This document shows, in pieces, positions 27,401 through 36,153 of a stretch of 64,000 bases of DNA. The stretch covers positions 496,001 to 560,000 of the forward strand of contig NZ_PIOB01000001.1 of NCBI RefSeq assembly GCF_002909255.1, written 5' to 3'. A model generated the notes under the pieces. The model saw nothing but the letters and a program-made list of their open reading frames with translations, was not told the origin of the DNA and did not search any database. The stretch is from Arenibacter hampyeongensis. Its GTDB lineage: Bacteria; Bacteroidota; Bacteroidia; Flavobacteriales; Flavobacteriaceae. Numbering within the stretch: position 1 is the first letter of the stretch; the number at the start of each line of letters is the position of its first letter. Position numbers and translations under genes: made by a program.

Positions 27401-27606
27401 CGGTAATTGAAGCCGGAGCCGTAAGGACCACCCCCATTTTATTAACCGCAGGTACAGTGGTCATAGGGGCATTTGTAATCCTGTTCGATCCCATTTTTCA
27501 AGGGCTGGCCATATCCTTAATGGGCGGTACTATTGTATCTACAGTGCTTACTTTACTTGTGGTTCCATTGGTGTATTACATGATAGAAAGGAAGAACTAT
27601 AAGTAA
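24409..27606 (+). CDS. RND efflux pump, inner-membrane permease (AcrB/MMPL-like)
   Basis: 1065 aa, the usual size for the resistance-nodulation-division family. Two repeats of six transmembrane helices and large periplasmic porter loops are seen. The proton-relay Asp pair is D417-D418 in GIVVDDSI of helix 4. Other family landmarks are 'PREEEPQIDVP' after the first helix, 'GNPTILATFTVIASVLPMAF' and 'SFIGMIALAGIMVRNSVLLI' in helix 10-11. It belongs to a branch with short, acidic porter loops common in Bacteroidota, and the exported compound is unknown. A 266-nt spacer separates it from its adaptor, unusual for such a tight pair. Confidence 0.95.
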   Translation: MKEGLAGKIAKAFIGSKLTVLLMIVFMVIGVYSSFLIPREEEPQIDVPMADIFVGYPGASPTEVESRVTKPLEKLISNIKGVEYVYSTSMEEQGMVIVQFYVGEDIERSFVKLQNEINKHMDEMPQGVTFPLIKTRAIDDVPMLGLTLWSENYDDYQLKQISQELTDEIEKINDVSATQKIGGRNRQLRVVLDKDKLAESGLDFLSVAQMIQANNQQISGGTFDKNDTEFMVTTGKFLETATDVENLVVGVQQNRPIYLKQIASIQDGPEIPKEYVSLGFGTGSEKGETYKSEYPAVTISIAKRKGADAMNISDIILEKVDHLKKNLIPDDVHVEVTRNYGETASHKVSELLMHLIGAIIAVTFVVMLAMGWRGGLVVFLSVPITFALTLLSYYLLDYTLNRITLFALVFVTGIVVDDSIIIAENMHRHFKMKRLPFKQAALYAINEVGNPTILATFTVIASVLPMAFVSGLMGPYMSPMPIGASIAMLLSLFVALTITPYLGYIFLREKDKKGEEKVEKPLEETFIYRMYHKFESPLIENKKKRWLFLGITFLLLLGSIGMFFTKSVAVKMLPFDNKNEFQVVIDMPEGTTLERTGVVAREIAQYLNTRPEVVNYQSYVGTSAPITFNGLVRHYDLRGGSNTADIQVNLIDKGDRSAQSHDIASLLRPEIQRIGEKFNANVKIVEVPPGPPVLSTIVGEIYGPDYDTQIDIANQVLQILKNTPDVVDVDWMVEADQVEYELIIDKEKAMLYGVAPAQIAQTMNMALSERAVTNLYDENASNQIGLILALDEKEKSTIQDIVQLKVKSEQGNGNMVPIADLVSIEQTTRAKSIYRKNQKRVVYVLADMAGELESPVYAILGMSDKLKAMNLPKGYSIDELYIKQPDFEDNYTVKWDGEWQITLEVFRDLGLAFLGVIFIIYILIVGWFQNFKAPIVMMVAIPLSLIGIVLGHWMLDAFFTATSFIGMIALAGIMVRNSVLLIDFINIRLADGVPLKLAVIEAGAVRTTPILLTAGTVVIGAFVILFDPIFQGLAISLMGGTIVSTVLTLLVVPLVYYMIERKNYK

Positions 27607-27634
27607 CTGAGAGGTTAAATGAGATTCTTATGCA

Positions 27635-27658
27635 GGTCCCTGAGCGGAGTCGAAGGGA
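27635..27658. repeat. Short dispersed palindrome (CCCTGAGCGGAGTCGAAGGG type)
   Basis: CCCTGAGCGGAGTCGAAGGG (27638-27657) is an imperfect inverted repeat with CCCT/AGGG ends. I know this sequence type as a very common scattered element in Flavobacteria and other Bacteroidota. It lies in the 135-nt spacer after the RND pump. Confidence 0.55.
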
Positions 27659-27741
27659 GCGTTCTAGGAAATTAATTTAGTCCATGTTGGAAATGGGTAT
27701 TAAAGTACAATTCATAAAAATGAAACTAAAAAACTAAAGTA

Positions 27742-28047
27742 ATGAAACTACTTATAGTAACCGTTGTGGAGGAGTACGGAAAGGAAATGCTACAACTTTT
27801 TAAAAAAGCCAATATTGAGAGCTTTAGTGGTTCCGAAATTGATGGGTATATGAATCCGGCGACGGTTCTAATGTCATCAAACTGGTTCCCAAGTGAAAAG
27901 GCGGGTATAGAATCTAATATGTTCTTTTCCTTTACTACGGAAGAAAATATTGAAATTCTTTTTGAACTTATTTCATCGTTCAATACTAATTTGGAAACCA
28001 ATAATCCCATAAGGGCTGCAGTGGTTCCAATAGAAAAATTCATTTAA
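27742..28047 (+). CDS. PII-like small ferredoxin-fold protein
   Basis: 101 aa, no signal peptide. Predicted beta-alpha-beta order ('KLLIVTVVEEYGKEMLQLFK', then 'ENIEILFELISSFN') matches GlnB/CutA-type trimeric fold proteins, and similar PII-like genes are found next to RND or metal pumps in other bacteria. The Tyr-containing T-loop of true GlnB is absent, so classical uridylylation is not expected. It may bind a nucleotide or metal and modulate the pump encoded just upstream. The assignment rests on fold pattern, not on a clear motif. Confidence 0.6.
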   Translation: MKLLIVTVVEEYGKEMLQLFKKANIESFSGSEIDGYMNPATVLMSSNWFPSEKAGIESNMFFSFTTEENIEILFELISSFNTNLETNNPIRAAVVPIEKFI

Positions 28048-28068
28048 TAACCTTAAAAAAATAATACT

Positions 28069-28275
28069 ATGATCAACAGATATATTAGGGCAATTGCCGG
28101 GGCTTTTATCATTATAAGTGTGGTATTGGCTATGTACGTAAATATAAACTGGCTGTGGTTTACCCTTTTTGTAGGGGCCAACCTTTTACAATCCGCCTTT
28201 ACCCAATGGTGCCTTATGGAGAAGATTTTATTTAAATTGGGGGTGAAGAAAGAAGGAGACAGCTGTACAGTATAA
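28069..28275 (+). CDS. DUF2892 (YgaP-type) small membrane protein
   Basis: 68 aa with two transmembrane helices ('AGAFIIISVVLAMYVNI' and 'WFTLFVGANLLQSAFT') and an ending 'CLMEKILFKLGVKKEG', typical of DUF2892. This domain is the membrane part of rhodanese YgaP in E. coli and occurs alone in many Bacteroidota. It is 21 nt after the PII-like gene and closes the RND operon. The role is unknown. Confidence 0.85.
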   Translation: MINRYIRAIAGAFIIISVVLAMYVNINWLWFTLFVGANLLQSAFTQWCLMEKILFKLGVKKEGDSCTV

Positions 28276-28490
28276 GGGTCCAAATTCAATCAATTGTGAA
28301 CTGTCCTTGACTTAGGGGGTATGCTTCTTTACAACGTGAATTGTTATAATTGTAATCTCTGTATAGATGCCATAATTTACCTCTGGCGAGAATCCCTTAT
28401 GATGTGCTTTAACCCTACGATTTGGTGCCGGTAAAAGACTAAGTTGAGAGGAAGGAACTACTATCTTAATCCGTTTTAGGCGGGGTGTAA

Positions 28491-28522
28491 TAAAAAATGC
28501 CCTGGTAAACCAGGGCATTTTA
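28491..28522 (-). terminator. Strong terminator of the SusC-SusD operon
   Basis: AAAATGCCCTGG (28494-28505) and CCAGGGCATTTT (28510-28521) form a perfect 12-bp stem with a 4-nt loop; read on the minus strand the stem runs directly into six T residues. It lies about 45 nt after the SusD stop codon. Confidence 0.85.
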
Positions 28523-28563
28523 AAAACTAACTCAAAACTCAATAAATAAAAAACTCAATTTTT

Positions 28564-30258
28564 TTACCAAGGCTTAGTTACTCCTTGTACAATCCAAGGT
28601 TTGGACCAAGGAGTGTCGTTTTCGAATTTTCCAGGCACATCGTTTGTGTGGCTGGTGGTTTCCAATGAAGATAATGCCGCATTGTAATTATCTTCATTAA
28701 TATTCCTTTCTTCATCAGGATACTGAAAACGAACCGGGATTACTGACGAAAGGGCAAAAGGTCCTGTCTGTAGATCTGGAAGGCCAGTACGTCTCCAATC
28801 CAAATAGGATTCAGAAGCGGTAGCAAAGTTGGCAATCCATTTTTGTTCCATGATTTGCGCCAAAGTACCATTATACGCTACGTCAGTGGTAGTTATATAA
28901 CTATCATATTCTCCACCAATTCCCCATGTTTCCAAGGAGGCTCGTACTCCTTTGTTATAATTTCCTTCTGCATCAGAGCCCCAACCTTTTAAAGCGGCCT
29001 CTGCTTTTAAGAAACAAACTTCTGCATAGGACAGAACCCTAGCTTTTAAGAAATCACCACTAGCGTCTTTAAACTGATCGTTCATTAATGAAACATGTAC
29101 ATTGCCTCCACCTTGTACCGGGTTAGGGTTCAAGTTATACGTATATGGCTCCGATCCTTGATACGATACTGGGATACCCACATAGGTACTACTGGTATCT
29201 ACTAAACTTAATCCAGCCAAACGATCGGCTTTCCAGGTAGTTTTGTCATATATCTTTAAACCATTACCTGCAAGAGTTTCTTCGTTGATATAACGTACTC
29301 CATCTACAACTACATCATCTTCTCCCCCAGGAACGTCTGCGGCAGCTACAACTTTAATTGGAATTGCCACAGGTGCAAACCAAACGGTGGCTCTTGGGTC
29401 ATTAAGTTCCCTTAATCTATCAGTAAAAGTAGTACAAGGCTTAACACGATTGAAGGCAGATGCTCCTCCTGTTGAGCTGTTACTTGGCTGAGCAGTTCCA
29501 TCAGATGTACCTGTATAGGCCAAAGCACACTCCTCATCCACACTGCTGATCAAAGGTTTCGCCAATGTGGCTGTTACCCCAGCCTGCGCATAAGATGGGT
29601 CTTTCTCTGACAATCGCATGTAATATCGCAGGGCCAATGAGTTGGCATATTTCATCCATTTTTCAGCATCGCCTCCAAAGAAAATATCTTGGCTGGCACC
29701 AAAGGCCTCTAGGTTACCCATATTGCTGGATATTGAAGCTGCAGCGGCCACAAAATCAGCAATAGCCCCTTTATAAACTGCTTCTTGAGAATCGTATCTT
29801 GGTAGAATAACATCCTCGTCAGCTTGTACGGCGTCAGAATAAGGTACGTCTCCATAGTAATCTGCCAAAGTAACAAAGTTCTGAGCCATTAATATTTTGG
29901 CAATAGCTTCATGTAAGGTATAACCTAATTCCTGAGACCGTTGTAATGCTAATTTAGCACTACGCAAGTTGCCGTAGTAGGTGTTCCATCCATTGCCATC
30001 CCAATCGTAATTGTTGTTACCCCAAGCATCTTTTTGGGTGTATTGAACAAAGGCAGATAGTTCTCCACTATAACCTTTATTACCCACGTCCAAAGCAGTA
30101 TTCACCATCACTTGCGTTAATAGAAAACTTGGATTGCCTTGGCTAGGATCTACCCCGTTGGGGTTTTGGTTAATTTCTGTAAGGTCATTGTCGCACGAAG
30201 TAGCGGACAGTAGACAAACTACGAGAAATAGTTTAAATATCTTATTTATTTTACTCAT
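28564..30258 (-). CDS. SusD/RagB family nutrient-binding lipoprotein
   Basis: 564 aa with lipobox SATSC (Cys22). Starts with 'DLTEINQNPNGVDPSQ', the usual opening of SusD-like_2 family members, and has the tetratricopeptide-type helices and a C-terminal 'VIPVRFQYPDEERNINEDN' typical of the group. It caps the SusC barrel and binds an oligosaccharide or peptide at the cell surface. It follows SusC by 30 nt. The ligand cannot be told from the sequence. Confidence 0.95.
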   Translation of the reverse strand: MSKINKIFKLFLVVCLLSATSCDNDLTEINQNPNGVDPSQGNPSFLLTQVMVNTALDVGNKGYSGELSAFVQYTQKDAWGNNNYDWDGNGWNTYYGNLRSAKLALQRSQELGYTLHEAIAKILMAQNFVTLADYYGDVPYSDAVQADEDVILPRYDSQEAVYKGAIADFVAAAASISSNMGNLEAFGASQDIFFGGDAEKWMKYANSLALRYYMRLSEKDPSYAQAGVTATLAKPLISSVDEECALAYTGTSDGTAQPSNSSTGGASAFNRVKPCTTFTDRLRELNDPRATVWFAPVAIPIKVVAAADVPGGEDDVVVDGVRYINEETLAGNGLKIYDKTTWKADRLAGLSLVDTSSTYVGIPVSYQGSEPYTYNLNPNPVQGGGNVHVSLMNDQFKDASGDFLKARVLSYAEVCFLKAEAALKGWGSDAEGNYNKGVRASLETWGIGGEYDSYITTTDVAYNGTLAQIMEQKWIANFATASESYLDWRRTGLPDLQTGPFALSSVIPVRFQYPDEERNINEDNYNAALSSLETTSHTNDVPGKFENDTPWSKPWIVQGVTKPW

Positions 30259-30288
30259 GATTTTTTGTTTTTTGTTTAAAGTGCCTAA

Positions 30289-33200
30289 TTAGAAACTTAC
30301 GTTAAGTTTGAAACCTATTGGAATGGTAAATGGACTTATGTTAAAGCGCTCAATACCTTGCTTAAATTGGATACCACTTCCTCCTTGTGTACTTGATTCG
30401 TGCTGGAAAGCCATCTCAGGGTCGATTCCTATATCGGCCTTGGTCCATAGGATAATATTTCGGCTAAATAAAGAGATATTTAGATTTTGAAGTCCTATTT
30501 GCTTAATATGTTTACTTGGCACGGAATAAGTAAGTGAAATTTCCCTTAATTTTAAGAAATCAGAATCAAAAGTTGCATTTCTTGTAAAGTCCCATCCGTA
30601 GTGATCTTGGTATCTTGTAATTACTGTTTCAGGACCACCTAAGTTTTCGGCTGTTGCTATAAAGTTGCCATTATCGTCATAATCGCCTTGTACCCCTGGC
30701 ATAAATACACCATCGTTCAATGTAATTCCACCTTCAGTTAATGGATACCCGCCATCGGCAGCTGTAGGTCCACCTACCAATACATAGAATTCACCATTTT
30801 CTGATAAGAATTGGTCTGCATTGTCTCTTAAATAGGTAGGAACATCCGTAATGTCATTAAAATTATGCAATTTATCGATCCATCGCTGGGTATGTAAATC
30901 GGATTCCCCGTATCTGTGAGTTTGCGAAACAAACTGTCCGCCTTTTCTCCAGTCAAAATTCATGGAGATGCTCCAGTTCTTATAGGATGCAGATGTTGTC
31001 ATACCCAATGTGAAATCTGGGTTAAAGTTTCCAATAATCGGGGCAACTCTGTTTCCGTCTGCATCTTCCCTAGTACGGTCACTGTTTTCAAAACCAGAAT
31101 CGTCAATAATTGGCCAACCATGGTAGGGAGAGCTGGGATCATCAACACGCACTAGAGCGGCATCAAAAATATTTCCTATTTCTTCACCAACCCAAGTTAT
31201 AGCACCACCCCGGGCATCAGTCCAAAACTGGATGGAATTCATACCTTCAGCCAATTCAACCACTTTGGTTCGGTTTCTGTTAAATACGAAGCCCATATCC
31301 CAACGCCAATCGTTGCTATTTATTATGTTGGCGTTTAAACCAGCCTCTATACCAGTACTTGTCAATAGACCGGCATTGGTGTTTTTAGAGCTGTATCCTG
31401 AAGAGATAGGAAGGGCAATTCCAAAAATTTGATTTTCGTTATCTGCAGAGTAATAAGTGAAATCCATACTTAGCCTATTGTTAAAGAAGGCCAAATCTGT
31501 TCCTACTTCCCAAGATGTAATACTTTCTGGTTTTAAATCTGGGTTAAGTAGTGTAGAACCCACAGACAACAAAGATCCTGATCCCCATGAAGTTCCACCG
31601 CTTAAAGTGGGTTGTAGGTTGTATGCCCCGGTATCGTTACCTACTTCAGCATAACCTGCACGAAGCTTAAATAAGGATACTCCATTGCCAAAGCCAAGAA
31701 GCCTATTAACCAATAAACTAGTAGATACAGAAGGGTAAAAATAGGAATTGTTATTATCTGGCAAGGTGCTAGACCAGTCATTTCTACCTGTAACGTCTAC
31801 ATAGAACATATCTTTAATACCAATACTTGCCATTCCGTACAAGCTGTTTACTTGTTTTTCGGAAGTACTATAAGAGTAAACTAAATTGTCGTTAGCAATA
31901 TTGGACAAGGTGAACAAACCTGGTGTTAAAAGGCCAGATCCCCTGCTTATTGTGGAATTTAACAAATTGTTTCCTTTTATAACTCTTTTGTTACCACCAC
32001 CAGATATAGAGAAATCCCATCCATCCAGTCTTTTGGCATACGTTAATAAGAAATCGATGTTAGTTTCGTTTGCGAAAATTTTATTGATCCCGTAGGCACC
32101 ATTCATGTCTCCGGTATAACCTTTAGACAATTTGGTTTCCCGTACTTCGTTAATTTCATCCATGTTGTAACGAACCATACCCGTTAGATCATCGGTGATT
32201 TTGTATTCTCCTTTTACATTGCCATAAAACCTGTTTCTTTCAAAACCATTGTTATTCTCGTAAGCTAAGAAATAAGGGTTGTTCCACTCAGTCTCTGTAG
32301 GATCGTCCCCAAAGTTATAAGGTGAATTTTGAAAGATGCCTTCGTATCCTGGCAACCAATAATCCTTCATTTGGCGCACATCTATATGCGGGTTCAATTC
32401 GTAAACAGCCTGCATTGCGTTAGCACCACGGTTACCAACAGGTCTGTTGTCCGCACCAGATTTTGTATAGTTAAGACTAGTACTAACCGTAAATTTCTCA
32501 TTTAACTTTAATGATGAATTTAAACTGATGCTATGTTTGTTTAAATCTGTATTTGGGATGTTTCCCTTGTTCTTTAAATCCGAATAGGACAACCTGTAAT
32601 TAATTTTTTCATTACTATCCTGGATAGAAATGTTATTGGTTGTTGTAACGGCCGTTTGAAAGAAATTCTTTGGATTGTTGTACGACTTCAATTCCCTTGC
32701 AACAGGAACACCACTAGCAATTTCAGAAGCACTATAAGGCCATTGGATTGCCATGATGCCTTTGTCCAGTTCGGGACCTGCCCATGCTGAAGCAGTTTCG
32801 CCGATGACAATTGCACCATAGGAATTTGTTGGGAAATTATCTTCGGTATAAGGTCTGGAACCTGTGGCAAACCTTCTATGAGTATCTAAGAAACGACTAG
32901 GAATATCAAAAACAGTACTGGAATTAATAGTTACTCCCATTCCTTTTTTTGATTTTCCAGACTTGGTTGTAATTAATATAACCCCGTTACCAGCCCTAGA
33001 GCCATAAAGTGCTGCTGCACTGGCACCTTTTAGAACAGTAACACTGGCAATATCGTCTGCATTGATATCTGAAATAGCATTTCCATAATCCACTTTATTA
33101 TCTCTACCTATCTCTGTAATGTTGTTAGCTGTATTGATAACAGGAGAACCATCGATTACAAATAATGGTTGGTTGTCACTGGATAGTGAAGCTGCACCCC

Positions 33201-33708
33201 TAACATTAATGTTTACAGTTGAACCTGCACCACCAGTAGAGTTTATATTCACCCCAGACACTTTACCGGAAAGAGCGTTTAAAACGTTCTCTTGTGGCAC
33301 ATTGTCCAAAGCATCACCACCTACCTCGCTGACAGAATACCCTAGAGATTTCTTTTCCCTAGTAATACCAAGTGCCGTTACGACTACTTCGTCCAATTGT
33401 TCGGAAGATGCTGCCATAGTTACGTTGAGGGTGGTTTGATTGCCTACCGCTACTTCTTTAGTTTCCATTCCCAAATAGGAAAATACTAAAACAGCACTAC
33501 TGTTAGGAACAGTAATACTGTAAATTCCATCAAAATCCGAGGTTACACCAGTAGTAGTTCCTTTAACCACCACGGATACCCCTGGGAGCAATTCGCCATC
33601 ATCACTACTGACGACTCCCGTTACTCCTTGTTGTGCCAACATGATTCCTGAAACCATACTGAACAAAAGGAAAGTCAAAAACTTAAAACTTCTTTTTTTC
33701 ATATTCAT
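30289..33708 (-). CDS. SusC/RagA family TonB-linked outer-membrane transporter
   Basis: 1139 aa. After a signal peptide ending MLAQ come a carboxypeptidase-D-like domain ('GELLPGVSVVVKGTTTGVTS'), a plug domain with the SusC signature 'VLKGASAAALYGSRAGNG', and a 22-strand beta-barrel ending in an aromatic residue (NVSF). It imports ligands delivered by the SusD partner using TonB energy. No SusR-like, hybrid two-component or anti-sigma regulator lies beside it, so it is either controlled from elsewhere or through sites in the upstream spacer. Confidence 0.97.
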   Translation of the reverse strand: MNMKKRSFKFLTFLLFSMVSGIMLAQQGVTGVVSSDDGELLPGVSVVVKGTTTGVTSDFDGIYSITVPNSSAVLVFSYLGMETKEVAVGNQTTLNVTMAASSEQLDEVVVTALGITREKKSLGYSVSEVGGDALDNVPQENVLNALSGKVSGVNINSTGGAGSTVNINVRGAASLSSDNQPLFVIDGSPVINTANNITEIGRDNKVDYGNAISDINADDIASVTVLKGASAAALYGSRAGNGVILITTKSGKSKKGMGVTINSSTVFDIPSRFLDTHRRFATGSRPYTEDNFPTNSYGAIVIGETASAWAGPELDKGIMAIQWPYSASEIASGVPVARELKSYNNPKNFFQTAVTTTNNISIQDSNEKINYRLSYSDLKNKGNIPNTDLNKHSISLNSSLKLNEKFTVSTSLNYTKSGADNRPVGNRGANAMQAVYELNPHIDVRQMKDYWLPGYEGIFQNSPYNFGDDPTETEWNNPYFLAYENNNGFERNRFYGNVKGEYKITDDLTGMVRYNMDEINEVRETKLSKGYTGDMNGAYGINKIFANETNIDFLLTYAKRLDGWDFSISGGGNKRVIKGNNLLNSTISRGSGLLTPGLFTLSNIANDNLVYSYSTSEKQVNSLYGMASIGIKDMFYVDVTGRNDWSSTLPDNNNSYFYPSVSTSLLVNRLLGFGNGVSLFKLRAGYAEVGNDTGAYNLQPTLSGGTSWGSGSLLSVGSTLLNPDLKPESITSWEVGTDLAFFNNRLSMDFTYYSADNENQIFGIALPISSGYSSKNTNAGLLTSTGIEAGLNANIINSNDWRWDMGFVFNRNRTKVVELAEGMNSIQFWTDARGGAITWVGEEIGNIFDAALVRVDDPSSPYHGWPIIDDSGFENSDRTREDADGNRVAPIIGNFNPDFTLGMTTSASYKNWSISMNFDWRKGGQFVSQTHRYGESDLHTQRWIDKLHNFNDITDVPTYLRDNADQFLSENGEFYVLVGGPTAADGGYPLTEGGITLNDGVFMPGVQGDYDDNGNFIATAENLGGPETVITRYQDHYGWDFTRNATFDSDFLKLREISLTYSVPSKHIKQIGLQNLNISLFSRNIILWTKADIGIDPEMAFQHESSTQGGSGIQFKQGIERFNISPFTIPIGFKLNVSF

Positions 33709-33744
33709 TTTTATTAATTGGTTGAGTAATTAGCATTTCGTTAA

Positions 33745-33770
33745 CAAATCTATTGTAAAATTATCGGCAA
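33745..33770 (-). promoter_or_regulatory. Promoter of SusC-SusD
   Basis: Read on the minus strand: TTG (33770-33768), 15 nt, then an exact TAGATTTG (33752-33745), the Bacteroidota TAnnTTTG element. It lies 37 nt before the SusC start. Spacing is slightly short of the usual 17-19. Confidence 0.5.
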
Positions 33771-34072
33771 AAAGCATGGTATTTTATTAGATACCTATTA
33801 AATCTTAACCCTAATGTATTAAATATTAAGATATTGAAAATTTTAGGTTAAGATATGATTGATTTTAAGCAAGAATATTTCTTAAACCTAAAAAGGACCC
33901 TTTTTGGAACCTGAAGAAATGAGACGGTTTTTATCGTTTTTATTGGTAAGGATATTACCTATAATAGTATATGTTATTCATACCAATATTAATGGAGTGG
34001 TATTTCATAATTTACACAAACTGCTATAATTTTAACTTAATAATCATTAAATAAGTTAAAAAACTAGTACTT

Positions 34073-34087
34073 ATGGTAATATACCAT
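34073..34087. promoter_or_regulatory. Inverted repeat ATGGTA-N3-TACCAT
   Basis: A perfect 6-3-6 inverted repeat 78 nt before the symporter start in the divergent spacer. A dimeric regulator site is possible; no binding protein is encoded nearby. Confidence 0.3.
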
Positions 34088-34165
34088 GTAAAGACAATAA
34101 GATTTACTTAATCAATCACCTCTATTTGAATTTAATTTGTAGGTAATTAATCAAAATACCAAACA

Positions 34166-35674
34166 ATGCTAGCAGGGATAGATTATTTTATAGTAATAGC
34201 ATATATAATAGGAATGTTGTTACTAGGGCTATATTTTAAAAAATTTGTCAATAGCTCCGAAGATTATTTTCTAGGAGGTAAAAGCCTGCCCTTTTGGGCC
34301 ATTGGGATGTCTATCGTGGTATCGGATATAGGAGCCTTGGATTTTGTAGGCGTGTCCGGACAAGCATATCGATATGGTATTTCTGTCGGCAACTTTGATT
34401 GGGTAGGTTCTGTTCCGGCCATGTTATTGGCGGCATTTATTTTTATTCCTTATTTCTGGCGTGGGGGTATGTATACTATACCTGAATATCTGGGTAGAAG
34501 ATATAACCAAAAGGTAAGAACCATAGCTTCGGTAACCTGGATTTTGTTTTTTGCATTGGATTTGGGTGTACTTTTTTGGGCCAGTGCGGTACTCTTAAAT
34601 GTACTTATGGGTTGGCCCATTTGGATTTCTATTATTTCCACTGCCGGTGTAGTTGGGCTATATACTTATTTTGGTGGGATTACCGCAGTAATAATGACCG
34701 ATGTAGTGCAATTCATTATAATGTTCATAGGTGGTTTTGCCCTAGTTTTCCTTAGTCTTTACGAAGTTGGAGGTTGGGATAATATGGTAGATAAAATCGC
34801 AACAATGGGACCTGAGTATAGGAACCATTTCGACATCATTCAACCACAGAATACGAAATCGCCCTTTCCATGGACAGGAATTTTATTTGGTCTAACCTTC
34901 GTTATGGCCAATGCTTATATGATAGGCAACCAGTCTATTGTTCAGCGCTGCCTTACCGCCAAGAACGAGTGGCACGCAAAAGCCAGTATGATATTTGGTT
35001 CTGCCTTAAAAATGTTTATTCCTATTTTGGTATTGTTCCCTGGCCTTATGGCAGTAGTAGTTCACCCTGGATTGTTAGATGGTGATCAAGCACTGCCAAT
35101 GATGATCAAATCCATTCTGCCTCCAGGTTTGGTCGGACTTATGTTCGCTGCCTTTTTCGCCGGGCTAATGTCCAGTGTGGATTCATTATTAAATTCCACG
35201 GCTACCTTATTTACCAAGGATATATATGAACCCTTTATTAAAAAAGGTGCGGATGATAAGCATTATTTAAAAGTTGGACAGATCACTACCTTGGTTTTAT
35301 TGGTTATTGGAGTGGCTACCTCTCCCATTAGTAGCGATTTCCCTGGTATTTATGTGGCCATACAAACCTTTATGTCCTATTTCCAAGGGCCGATATTCGC
35401 CATTCTACTTTTGGGGATTTTCTGGAAAAGAACTACCGAATGGGGCGGACTTTCCGCATTGGTCATAGGAATTGGATTTGCCGTTTACTTAAATGTATTT
35501 AAAGAGCAGTTCTTCACCATAGAAGATCCTTTTCTTTATATTTCATGGTGGTCTTTTCTATTGGGTGTTATTATAAATGTATCGGTTAGTCTGATGACGA
35601 AAAAACATACCGAGGAACAACTTAAGGGATTGGTGTTTAGTTCTAAAATATTGGTAAAAAATAAAAACGTGTAA
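34166..35674 (+). CDS. Sodium:solute symporter (SSS family)
   Basis: 502 aa with 13-14 predicted helices of the LeuT-fold SSS family. The N-terminal 'SSEDYFLGGKSLPFWAIGMS' and 'YTIPEYLGRRYNQKVRT' are classic family segments, as is 'FAGLMSSVDSLLNSTATLFT' in the helix-8 sodium-site region. SSS members bring in sugars, sialic acids, amino acids or vitamins with Na+. Together with the downstream enzymes it probably imports the monomer released by the SusCD-fed system. It starts the ten-kilobase operon on the plus strand. Confidence 0.95.
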   Translation: MLAGIDYFIVIAYIIGMLLLGLYFKKFVNSSEDYFLGGKSLPFWAIGMSIVVSDIGALDFVGVSGQAYRYGISVGNFDWVGSVPAMLLAAFIFIPYFWRGGMYTIPEYLGRRYNQKVRTIASVTWILFFALDLGVLFWASAVLLNVLMGWPIWISIISTAGVVGLYTYFGGITAVIMTDVVQFIIMFIGGFALVFLSLYEVGGWDNMVDKIATMGPEYRNHFDIIQPQNTKSPFPWTGILFGLTFVMANAYMIGNQSIVQRCLTAKNEWHAKASMIFGSALKMFIPILVLFPGLMAVVVHPGLLDGDQALPMMIKSILPPGLVGLMFAAFFAGLMSSVDSLLNSTATLFTKDIYEPFIKKGADDKHYLKVGQITTLVLLVIGVATSPISSDFPGIYVAIQTFMSYFQGPIFAILLLGIFWKRTTEWGGLSALVIGIGFAVYLNVFKEQFFTIEDPFLYISWWSFLLGVIINVSVSLMTKKHTEEQLKGLVFSSKILVKNKNV

Positions 35675-35675
35675 T

Positions 35676-35891
35676 ATGTTCAATTTTGACTGGCTTTCCG
35701 GTGTTTCGCAAGAAACTGCAAAAATGGTATTTCTTTCTTTGTATGGAGTAATAGGCCTTTTGGTGCTATTGCTGCCCACAGAGTATATTTACGAGGGTAT
35801 AGCAAAGGAAGATCGTCATTGGTGGAACAATTTAAAACTATGGTCTATTAGTGTTCTGGCCATATTGGCATCTATCTATTATCATTTTTAA
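35676..35891 (+). CDS. Small membrane protein next to the SSS symporter
   Basis: 71 aa, two predicted transmembrane helices ('VFLSLYGVIGLLVLLLP' and 'LWSISVLAILASIYYHF') joined by a charged loop. I do not recognise a family. It starts one base after the symporter stop, and a second small membrane protein follows after 18 nt, so it may be a small accessory subunit of the transporter. No motif supports more. Confidence 0.7.
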   Translation: MFNFDWLSGVSQETAKMVFLSLYGVIGLLVLLLPTEYIYEGIAKEDRHWWNNLKLWSISVLAILASIYYHF

Positions 35892-35909
35892 CCCTTTAAT
35901 CCTAAAAAT

Positions 35910-36140
35910 ATGGAAACAAATGAAATAAATGCGGGGATAAAGGCCGCCCAAATTAATAACGCCCTAGGGTTTTTCATAATAACATTTGGGGTTATTGTAC
36001 TTTTTGCTATGATTTTCACCGAAACCTTTGTTGAACATATGACCGATATGGTTGCTGGCTTGATACTTATATCTATCGGAGGAGGAATGATGTGGAAGGC
36101 AAAAAGCACCATCAAGAAATTAAAAGCAAAGAAGGAATAA
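35910..36140 (+). CDS. Second small membrane protein next to the SSS symporter
   Basis: 76 aa with two hydrophobic helices ('LGFFIITFGVIVLFAMIFT' and 'MVAGLILISIGGGMMW') and a Lys-rich C-terminal tail, suggesting the tail faces the cytoplasm. Unrecognised family. Only 13 nt before the GH2 gene. It is probably co-transcribed with, and may assist, the symporter. Confidence 0.7.
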   Translation: METNEINAGIKAAQINNALGFFIITFGVIVLFAMIFTETFVEHMTDMVAGLILISIGGGMMWKAKSTIKKLKAKKE

Positions 36141-36153
36141 TAAAATATATAGA

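Larger units (their letters stand above)
33709..34165. other. Divergent intergenic region between SusC and the SSS operon (457 nt)
   Basis: Very AT-rich, no gene seen. It should hold both divergent promoters: a minus-strand promoter for SusC at 33745-33770, and one for the symporter. It contains an inverted repeat ATGGTA-ATA-TACCAT at 34073-34087, a candidate operator shared by both operons. Confidence 0.6.
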
